From contig JAHFEM010000011.1 of NCBI GenBank assembly GCA_023248505.1, positions 7,497 through 12,736 of the forward strand: DNA of 5,240 nucleotides, read 5' to 3'. Shown piece by piece: positions 1 to 4,664 of the stretch (the stretch's first letter is position 1; the number at the start of each line of letters is the position of its first letter). Source of the stretch: Nitrospirota bacterium (GTDB lineage Bacteria; Nitrospirota; Nitrospiria; SBBL01; Manganitrophaceae). The notes under the pieces were generated by a model. It was not told where the DNA came from. It worked only from the letters and a program-made list of their open reading frames with translations, and did no database searches. A program made the position numbers and the translations under genes.

Positions 1-60
1 CGATGCAAGAAAGTCTCAATCATTCCACTCAATAAAATGAAGACCAACAAAGGGAAGTAG
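1..60 (+). CDS. Com-like zinc-ribbon protein, 3' end only (com copy 1)
   Basis: The window opens inside a gene read in frame 1. The last 19 residues are RCKKVSIIPLNKMKTNKGK followed by TAG at 58-60. This matches the C-terminal part of the two complete Com-like genes downstream (CRRCKKVTIIPL and CRRCKRVTIIPL), so it is a third paralogue cut by the left edge. Only the last zinc-ligand cysteine is visible. The bases are close to those of the 1595-1777 copy (for example AATCATTCCACTCAA), pointing to fairly recent duplication. The family relates to phage Mu Com, a small zinc-binding mRNA-binding protein; the role here is unknown. The call rests on paralogy within the window. Confidence 0.8.
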   Translation, partial: RCKKVSIIPLNKMKTNKGK

Positions 61-127
61 CACAGCAGTACGGATTTGAAGAGGTGCTCTAGACGCATTA
101 TTCCAGAGGAATTTAAAGTAAGTTGGA

Positions 128-165
128 GGTTCTGACCCGTTGGGCTTTCCTGGTTTAACAGAACC
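128..165. repeat. Imperfect hairpin / inverted repeat between com copy 1 and the next gene
   Basis: GGTTCTG (128-134) is exactly complementary to CAGAACC (159-165). Inside it CCC GTT GGG (136-144) can form a small second stem. No T-run follows, so it is not a clear intrinsic terminator. It may be an mRNA 3' structure for com copy 1 or a leader element for the gene at 219. A smaller repeat, ATTCC-AGA-GGAAT, lies just upstream near 101-113. Otherwise 61-218 shows no gene. The function is not known. Confidence 0.35.
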
Positions 166-218
166 CTAAATTTAAAGATGTATTCATTTTAAGAATAATA
201 TTTTTAGAATATGGACTT

Positions 219-560
219 GTGATGGTTGACCGGGGGAGAAAACAAGTAGCGCTCTTGCTTCTAATCAGCTTGCTTTTTCTCTCCGGGATTTGCTTCTCCG
301 ACGAGTTCAGTTACCTTCAGGGCGTATCCGAAAGTGCCGGCCAAGCTGTTCAGCAGAAAACAGCCTTTCCTGGCGACCCGGTCGCTTATCTTTCAGATGA
401 ACTTCCTGGAACAGTTACCCTCTCTGGATTTATCACGGTTATAGAGGCAGCCCCTTTTTCTACTTTGCAATCTGTTTCCTTTGCTTTGCAGGTCCCAGAT
501 TGGGACCATCATCCATACACAATCAAGCTTTTTCAGCTCCTTTCCACCTACCGAATTTAA
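219..560 (+). CDS. Small exported hypothetical protein
   Basis: A reading frame of 113 residues begins at GTG 219 or at the adjacent ATG 222. The N-terminus has a basic stretch (DRGRKQ), a hydrophobic core (VALLLLISLLFLSGI) and a polar turn (CFSDE), which is a credible Sec signal peptide. The cysteine is not in a good lipobox (SGIC, with Ile before Cys), so lipidation is unlikely. The mature part (about 85 residues) has no motif I recognise and ends in a His- and aromatic-containing tail (DHHPYTIKLFQLL). No Shine-Dalgarno precedes the start. A TAGAAT -10-like hexamer at 205-210 would place transcription start almost on the start codon, so a leaderless mRNA is possible. It could also be a remnant of a longer gene. 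Coding status is moderate. Confidence 0.5.
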   Translation: MMVDRGRKQVALLLLISLLFLSGICFSDEFSYLQGVSESAGQAVQQKTAFPGDPVAYLSDELPGTVTLSGFITVIEAAPFSTLQSVSFALQVPDWDHHPYTIKLFQLLSTYRI

Positions 561-631
561 TTTCTCCTTATTATGACCATTCCATATATTAGTCCTGTCG
601 CTTCATCGCCCCTGCGAAGATTGGCGTGACT

Positions 632-648
632 TTATGGGGATCCCATAA
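632..648. repeat. Short perfect palindrome TTATGGG-GAT-CCCATAA
   Basis: Two 7-base arms (632-638 and 642-648) are exact reverse complements around a 3-base spacer. It sits in the 257-base gap between the exported protein and com copy 2. It could be an operator for a dimeric regulator or a small hairpin. No T-run follows that would make it a terminator. Nothing else recognisable was seen in 561-720. Confidence 0.35.
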
Positions 649-740
649 GTTGTTCATCAATATTCACTATCGTTCATGCGTGGAGAAAAATAACACTAAG
701 ATCAGCCTATAAAAAATGATCAACTCAAGCTTGAAGAGAC

Positions 741-812
741 GGTGGGAACAGGAAGGGTTCCGCTAGCCTCCCTGAAGCCGTGATCGGTGGACCTGTGGAA
801 ATGGTACAGGAG
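741..812 (+). promoter_or_regulatory. Structured leader of com copy 2 with a hairpin covering its Shine-Dalgarno
   Basis: Three successive small stems can be drawn just before the gene: GGAAC (745-749) with GTTCC (757-761), CCG (778-780) with CGG (785-787), and CCTGT (792-796) with ACAGG (806-810). The last stem includes the AGG of the Shine-Dalgarno AGGAG (808-812), which stands 5 bases before ATG 818. Ribosome access may therefore depend on opening this hairpin. In phage Mu, Com activates mom translation by relieving an inhibitory mRNA fold, so auto- or cross-regulation by a Com paralogue is conceivable. The base pairing is seen; the regulatory role is inferred. I could not match the leader to a known riboswitch class. 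Confidence 0.4.
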
Positions 813-817
813 ACTCC

Positions 818-1003
818 ATGAACAAGAAGGATGGCTGTGGCACGGGAGAACTTGCCGATAAGACCGATTGTAATAAGGATCAGAATACTCGGTGTGGATG
901 TGGAAATTTGCTAGCTAAGCTGACTCAGGTTGGAGTTGAAATCAAATGCAGGCGGTGCAAGAAAGTGACGATCATTCCATTGGAGAAATTCAACGGAAGC
1001 TGA
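818..1003 (+). CDS. Com-like zinc-ribbon protein (com copy 2)
   Basis: This 61-residue protein has a polar, probably flexible N-terminus (1-24) followed by a compact zinc-ribbon: C26-x-C28-G-N-L-L-A, then K-C44-R-R-C47-K-K, ending in VTIIPL. The CxC ... CxxC pattern followed by basic and hydrophobic residues resembles the Com family, whose type member in phage Mu is a zinc-containing activator of mom mRNA translation. Two extra cysteines (C7, C18) are absent from copy 3. The start ATG has a good AGGAG five bases upstream. No mom-like gene or other prophage gene lies near it, so this is a stand-alone member. Nucleic-acid binding is the likely biochemical role; the target is unknown. Confidence 0.85.
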   Translation: MNKKDGCGTGELADKTDCNKDQNTRCGCGNLLAKLTQVGVEIKCRRCKKVTIIPLEKFNGS

Positions 1004-1328
1004 CCGCCAAAATTTTTTTAGGATATTCAATTTGGATATTCAAATGGATCGCGTTCTGGTTTTGATCAAAGTAATCGGAAGGGGTCGTGTGCTTGCCTTC
1101 TCCTAGAATCTTGGGATCGACTCTATGAACTTTATTTGTTTTTCTCCATTCTTTGTGGAAGAGAGAAGTTTCAATCTGTTAGCTTGTTAAGCCTCTCCGG
1201 ATTAGTATTCGAAGGTCTCGCGACATCTTGCTTGCCTAAAGCATGTGGGCTGAGTGACGGATCATAAACTTCGCCGTTTGATAAAGAATAAGCTAAAATC
1301 AATATGAAAATAAATTAATGAAAAGTTC
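1004..1328. other. Non-coding stretch after com copy 2
   Basis: No credible gene was found on either strand. A T-rich tract (1013-1019) follows the com stop codon, but only a 3-base-pair stem precedes it, so it is at best a weak terminator. A tandem direct repeat GGATATTCAA occurs at 1021-1030 and again at 1034-1043, three bases apart. The rest is unstructured to the eye up to the promoter at 1329. Confidence 0.5.
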
Positions 1329-1355
1329 TTGACAGGCGTATGAATATCATATAAT
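1329..1355 (+). promoter_or_regulatory. Candidate sigma-70 promoter for RNA element A and com copy 3
   Basis: A perfect -35 box TTGACA (1329-1334) is followed by a perfect -10 box TATAAT (1350-1355). The spacer is 15 bases, slightly shorter than the preferred 17, so strength is uncertain. Transcription would begin near 1362, about 25 bases before the conserved part of RNA element A. The same TTGACA plus RGCG sequence precedes RNA element B at 2331. Confidence 0.6.
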
Positions 1356-1385
1356 CATTATCACGCAACGGTAATGAACTGGTTT

Positions 1386-1470
1386 AATCTCTAAGAGGCT
1401 GGTGGTCAAGTAGCAATAGAGAATCCAGAAGCCCAAGGTGAGATACAATCATCTTGGGCTTTTTATTTTT
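1386..1470 (+). ncRNA. Repeated structured RNA element, copy A (candidate riboswitch/attenuator)
   Basis: This is one of three copies of the same element. UCUCUA (1388-1393) can pair with UAGAGA (1417-1422). GGCU (1397-1400) pairs with AGCC (1430-1433), and GGU (1404-1406) pairs with AUC (1423-1425) with one G-U. These helices interleave in the order 1-2-1'-2', so the fold is pseudoknot-like. The unpaired AGA at 1427-1429 is the same in all copies. The AGCC arm is also the 5' foot of the terminator hairpin, so the two folds exclude each other. It lies behind a promoter and 124 bases before com copy 3. No known riboswitch consensus that I remember fits. It could instead be a free-standing small RNA. 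Confidence 0.65.
1430..1470 (+). terminator. Intrinsic terminator of RNA element A
   Basis: AGCCCAAGGTGA (1430-1441) pairs with TCATCTTGGGCT (1449-1460) as 12 base pairs with one G-U. The loop is 7 bases, and the U-rich tract TTTTTATTTTT begins at the base of the stem. It is followed 124 bases later by com copy 3, so read-through here would decide expression of that gene. Confidence 0.85.
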
Positions 1471-1594
1471 AATGATTAAAGATCGGTTTGTGTTATGTCA
1501 GGCAGTCGACGGAACATTGAAGCAAGGATAAAGGATTTAATAGGCCATCTTAAGAAAACATGAGCATTAATTTAACAGAGTAAGAGGAGATTCG

Positions 1595-1777
1595 ATGACT
1601 GTGAAGCCAAACCGGGGTGTCGGGGAATCAGGCCATAAGATTGATCCTGCCGAAGAAGTCCGGTGCGAATGCGGCAACCTGTTGGCTAGACTCACTCCGG
1701 TCGGCGTTGAAATTAAATGCAGGCGATGTAAGAGAGTGACAATCATTCCACTCAAGCAAGAGAGGAAAAGGAAGTGA
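1595..1777 (+). CDS. Com-like zinc-ribbon protein (com copy 3)
   Basis: This 60-residue protein has the ribbon C24-x-C26-G-N-L-L-A and K-C42-R-R-C45-K-R, followed by VTIIPL and a very basic tail (KQERKRK). Over the ribbon it is nearly identical to copy 2 (GVEIKCRRCK shared), while the first 22 residues differ fully. The zinc module is therefore the conserved part. The start ATG has a strong AGAGGAGA four bases upstream. The family is Com, small zinc-dependent nucleic-acid-binding proteins known from Mu-like phages. The gene lies downstream of a promoter and RNA element A, which may attenuate its transcription. No other phage genes are close. A reverse-strand reading frame over the same bases is a shadow. 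Confidence 0.85.
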   Translation: MTVKPNRGVGESGHKIDPAEEVRCECGNLLARLTPVGVEIKCRRCKRVTIIPLKQERKRK

Positions 1778-1890
1778 GGGGAACAGATTGAAGGATTCTT
1801 CATTCTAGGTCTATAGTGGCTTGTAAGGCGCTCGAAAGGTTGTCACAGAACCCTCGGTGAGTATATTCAGAGCTTTATGATGGACTTCTA

Positions 1891-2266
1891 ATGAAACGGA
1901 TCTTGATCGTCGATGATAACCTGTACATCCTTAAAAGGATGGAGGGGCATCACACGATCATTGATTGATGAGCTTAACAAAGGAGTTGTTGAGATTATTA
2001 CCGCAACCTCTGGTCAGGAAGCCTTGAGAATAATTGACGATCATAAGGTTGATTTGCTTATCACAGATAATATAATGCAAGAGATGAATGGGATTGAACT
2101 TCTCAGGTTTCTCGAAGAACGGATTGATATCAGAAAGGTCCTCTTAAGTTTTGAGACCTTACAGACTCAAGATCGAGTGAAGATCGCATATGCTGGAGCG
2201 GATGAGGTGCTTTCCAAACCCGTTGATGAGATTCGGCTCAGAGGAATTCTGGATCGATATTTATAG
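1891..2266 (+). pseudogene. Single-domain response regulator (receiver), frameshifted
   Basis: ATG 1891 opens MKRILIVDDNLYILKR, the classic receiver start with the acidic pair D8-D9, but this frame stops at TGA 1966-1968. The rest of the domain (EIITATSGQEALRIIDD onward) continues one frame over to TAG 2264-2266. The join lies in a tandem TTGA-TTGA at 1961-1968. Removing one four-base unit restores ATT GAT GAG and a 123-residue protein, the normal length for a receiver. In the repaired protein the phospho-acceptor would be D58 (ITDNIMQEMNG), S85 the conserved Ser/Thr and K108-P109 the conserved Lys. No output domain follows. A later in-frame ATG at 1913 would lack the acidic pair and so be inactive. 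A sequencing error or a phase-variable repeat are alternatives. No convincing Shine-Dalgarno was seen. Confidence 0.8.
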
Positions 2267-2330
2267 AATTGACCTCCAGGAGCGAATTAATTGATATCAA
2301 CCAATCTAAATAATCAAGTGTAAAAAAATA

Positions 2331-2359
2331 TTGACAAGCGATATATATTATGAAAGAAT
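2331..2359 (+). promoter_or_regulatory. Weak candidate promoter for RNA element B
   Basis: A perfect TTGACA (2331-2336) precedes element B, in the same relative place as the one before element A, and is also followed by RGCG. The best -10 at 17 bases is AAGAAT (2354-2359), only four of six matches. The nearer TATTAT (2346-2351) is too close for a usual sigma-70 promoter. The conserved -35 makes it worth noting. Confidence 0.35.
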
Positions 2360-2370
2360 GCTTTACAAAT

Positions 2371-2465
2371 TAGTCTCTATTTTACTTTAGAGGCCGGCGG
2401 TAAAAAGAGCTAGAGAACCCAGAGGCCCAGGGTATGAACCAATGACCTTGGGCCTTTCTGTTTTT
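2371..2465 (+). ncRNA. Repeated structured RNA element, copy B (first of tandem pair)
   Basis: This is the most diverged copy. UCUCUA (2374-2379) pairs with UAGAGA (2411-2416), with about ten extra bases after the first strand. GGCC (2392-2395) pairs with GGCC (2424-2427): here the U-A pair of copies A and C is replaced by C-G, a compensatory change. GGU (2399-2401) pairs with ACC (2417-2419), and the AGA bulge (2421-2423) is conserved. The terminator stem changes with it. The conserved folding despite sequence change argues for selection on RNA structure. It lies about 104 bases before copy C, both upstream of the lipoprotein gene. Confidence 0.65.
2423..2465 (+). terminator. Intrinsic terminator of RNA element B
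   Basis: AGGCCCAGGGT (2423-2433) pairs with ACCTTGGGCCT (2445-2455) as 11 pairs with one G-U, with an 11-base loop. It is followed by the T-rich TTTCTGTTTTT. Its 5' foot GGCC is the partner strand of the upstream helix of element B. Confidence 0.8.
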
Positions 2466-2567
2466 GCAGTGATCGTTTGTTTTAGAATGGAAGACAGATT
2501 TCAGGGAGGAATTGATTCTAAGAGTGGTCCGTGTCTGACTGCTCCCGAGCAAGAAAAAATCATTTGT

Positions 2568-2653
2568 AATCTCTAAGAGGCTGGCGGTCGGTAACGGCTA
2601 GAGAACCCAGAAGCCCAAGGTGAGAGTCTATCACCTTGGGCTTCTTGTTTTTT
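2568..2653 (+). ncRNA. Repeated structured RNA element, copy C (second of tandem pair)
   Basis: Very close to copy A (AATCTCTAAGAGGCTGG is identical). UCUCUA (2570-2575) pairs with UAGAGA (2599-2604), GGCU (2579-2582) with AGCC (2612-2615), and GGU (2586-2588) with ACC (2605-2607), with the AGA bulge at 2609-2611. The AGCC strand is again shared with the terminator. No strong promoter lies between B and C, so the two are probably co-transcribed as a tandem leader of the lipoprotein gene, whose GTG is 77 bases further on. An independent small RNA cannot be excluded. Confidence 0.65.
2611..2653 (+). terminator. Intrinsic terminator of RNA element C
   Basis: AAGCCCAAGGTGA (2611-2623) and TCACCTTGGGCTT (2631-2643) form a perfect 13-base-pair stem with a 7-base loop, followed by a T-rich tract to 2653. 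It stands between the tandem RNA elements and the lipoprotein gene, so its formation would stop transcription before that gene. Confidence 0.88.
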
Positions 2654-2730
2654 GAAGCGCTCCTCACCAATTTAGATAGTTCAGATCAATCGCTGTGGAA
2701 GAATGCAATGACTCTTTAAGGAGATTTGTC

Positions 2731-4524
2731 GTGAAAAAAAATGAGTTTAAAGGGTTGATTGTGAGTTTGTCACTCATTGCCACGGTCTTATCGGGATGCG
2801 CAGGCAGCGGAAACGATGGTGTTCAGGGTAACGTAGGGAGCATCTCTTCTGGAAACTCGGATGAGGGAGGGGGCCCATCCAATCAATCTCCGACGCTCCC
2901 CGAAGTGGTCTCCGTTTCTCCAAAAGATGCGGTTGTCTCCGCATTCACGCCGGTGACGATGACATTCACGAAGCCGATGAACCCGGATACTTTTTCTGCA
3001 GGTTTGCTATTCGACCCTCAAGGGCCATCCAATAATTTTTCCTGTGGGACCAGCGACTGCAAAACGATTGTTTTCACACGGGGGATCTCTTTTAATTACG
3101 ATACCGCGTATACATTGACCCTCTTGGCTGGTACGGGGGGGGTGAAGGATACCGATGGCAATCAGTTGGCCTCTCCTTTTAGCTGGTCATTCACGGTCGG
3201 ACCGTTTGTGTCCGATCTTGGCTTTAAAAGTCTCATGATCGATGGAGGAGGGATTCCAGGACAAAAGATCGTAAACGGTCAGCCTGTCACTGTTCCTATT
3301 GATGATGCCGGCGAAGCTACGGCCGTGGCGGTCGACTCCGATTCCACTGGAACGACGGTACATATCACCTATCTTTCGGTTTCTGATGCGGCGATCAAAC
3401 ACGCCTGGTGCCCTGGCGGGAGCGATTGCGGCCTTTTGGATAACTGGCAAAAAGAGATCATTGACCAGGGATCCGCTTCTCAGGGGTTGGGGCGAGATGG
3501 GAACATGGCAATCGATCAGAATCATCACCTGCATGTGAGCTATCGAGATTATGGCGGCCCTCGGCCCGCCGTAGCTTCGGATCAATCGGCGATCGATTCT
3601 CTTCAATCTGATTCTAACAAGATCATAAAATATGCGACGAACGCGTCGGGCAGCTGGCAGTCGGTTATTGTGGACGACACGACAGATGCGGTGACATACA
3701 CTCAGATCAATGTGGGCAGTAATGGACGGGTCCATATGAGCTATCATGCCAGAAATCAGACCTTCATCGATTCCGTCACTGGGATTCAGGCAGAGAGTGC
3801 GCTTTACTATGCGACCTGTTCTCAAAATTGTCTCACGCCGGCGTCTACAGGGAGCAAATCGCCTGCCTGGACAAGGGTCAGAGTGGATGGCGGGTGGCAA
3901 CCGGGGAACGACGTTTATGCCCAGCCGAATTTTATTTTCGTAACCGATAACGCCGTTCACATCAGTTACTATGCCAACCGGACGCTAAAATATGCAACCT
4001 GTTCTCTTCTGGCGGCGGATAGCTGTAAATCAGGTCAGGACTGGTCCCTGGTCGTTGTCGATGATGGCGTAGGGGATGTGGGAAGGGAGAACTCCCTTTC
4101 TGCGAACAGCGATGGGATCCATATTACCTATCGATCCATTGATCAAGGAAACTTCAATGAAGGAAACCTCAAATATGCCTTCTGCGCGACCGGGAGCGAT
4201 TGTACCCAGCAAGAGAATTGGACGACTCTCATCGTCGACGCCAATCCAGGAACCGGGAGGTGTACGGAGCTTAAAACTGATGGACAGAACCATCTTCATG
4301 TGATCTATGGAGATACCATCAACGGCGATGTTAAATATGCCTTCTGCGCCGAGGGATGCACCCATCCGAGTCAATGGAGCCTCTATCGCATCGACGGTCC
4401 GGGAACGATCGGCGAGGATGGCTATTTGGCGCTTGGGCCGGATCAAACCGTCTATGTTAGTTATCGAGATAGCAGTAACATGGCATTAAAGTATTCCTTC
4501 GGGCATCCGCCTGTTCCTGATTGA
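2731..4524 (+). CDS. Lipoprotein with Ig-like domain and seven propeller-type repeats
   Basis: GTG 2731 is chosen because AAGGAG (2718-2723) stands seven bases upstream and the signal peptide then starts cleanly (MKKNEFKG); an upstream in-frame GTG at 2695 has no such site. The product is 597 residues. Hydrophobic residues 9-20 end in the lipobox LSGC with C23 lipidated; Ala at +2 suggests the outer membrane. A Gly/Ser/Asn-rich linker leads to a bacterial Ig-like domain of the Big_5/SbsA type (about 57-157, ending SWSFTVG). After this, a motif like HVSYRD...LKYA recurs seven times, centred near H211, H268, H335, H410, H464, H523 and Y575, which suggests a seven-bladed beta-propeller. Five repeats carry a close Cys pair right after KYA (for example CPGGSDC, CATGSDC, CAEGC), probably disulfides in an oxidising compartment. 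No catalytic motif was seen. The role may be binding or adhesion. Tandem RNA elements B and C precede it. Confidence 0.85.
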   Translation: MKKNEFKGLIVSLSLIATVLSGCAGSGNDGVQGNVGSISSGNSDEGGGPSNQSPTLPEVVSVSPKDAVVSAFTPVTMTFTKPMNPDTFSAGLLFDPQGPSNNFSCGTSDCKTIVFTRGISFNYDTAYTLTLLAGTGGVKDTDGNQLASPFSWSFTVGPFVSDLGFKSLMIDGGGIPGQKIVNGQPVTVPIDDAGEATAVAVDSDSTGTTVHITYLSVSDAAIKHAWCPGGSDCGLLDNWQKEIIDQGSASQGLGRDGNMAIDQNHHLHVSYRDYGGPRPAVASDQSAIDSLQSDSNKIIKYATNASGSWQSVIVDDTTDAVTYTQINVGSNGRVHMSYHARNQTFIDSVTGIQAESALYYATCSQNCLTPASTGSKSPAWTRVRVDGGWQPGNDVYAQPNFIFVTDNAVHISYYANRTLKYATCSLLAADSCKSGQDWSLVVVDDGVGDVGRENSLSANSDGIHITYRSIDQGNFNEGNLKYAFCATGSDCTQQENWTTLIVDANPGTGRCTELKTDGQNHLHVIYGDTINGDVKYAFCAEGCTHPSQWSLYRIDGPGTIGEDGYLALGPDQTVYVSYRDSSNMALKYSFGHPPVPD

Positions 4525-4664
4525 TCGGCGGAAGATTTTGAAACGTTGTCAACAAAGAAGTGGTGAAGGAACTTCCATCTTCGACTAAATGCGTGTTCCT
4601 ATTATTGGAGCGGGTTTCATCAAGGAAAGCAGTCATAATCACAATATAGAGCGGAGTATTTCGC

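Noticed and set aside
994..1019. T-rich tract as terminator of com copy 2
   Set aside because: Only a three-base-pair stem (CGG/CCG) precedes the Ts.
1567..1803. 78-residue reverse-strand frame over com copy 3
   Set aside because: It is the antisense of a well-supported zinc-ribbon gene with a strong Shine-Dalgarno; no independent coding signal was seen.
2540..2551. TGCTC-CC-GAGCA inverted repeat as a terminator
   Set aside because: The loop would be only 2 bases and it is followed by an A-run, not a T-run, on the + strand; on the other strand the T-run comes before the stem.
1386..2653. RNA elements as c-di-GMP, fluoride, preQ1, cobalamin or SAM-type riboswitches
   Set aside because: The conserved core does not show the signature sequences of these classes as I remember them; a covariance-model search would settle it.
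1386..2653. Repeats as a CRISPR array or integron attC sites
   Set aside because: The three copies are far apart and unevenly spaced, and each ends in a terminator T-run; there are no regular spacers, cas genes or integrase.
3187..3960. 257-residue reverse-strand reading frame
   Set aside because: It lies fully inside the lipoprotein gene, has an Arg/Ile-rich composition typical of an antisense shadow, and shows no domain or ribosome-binding site.
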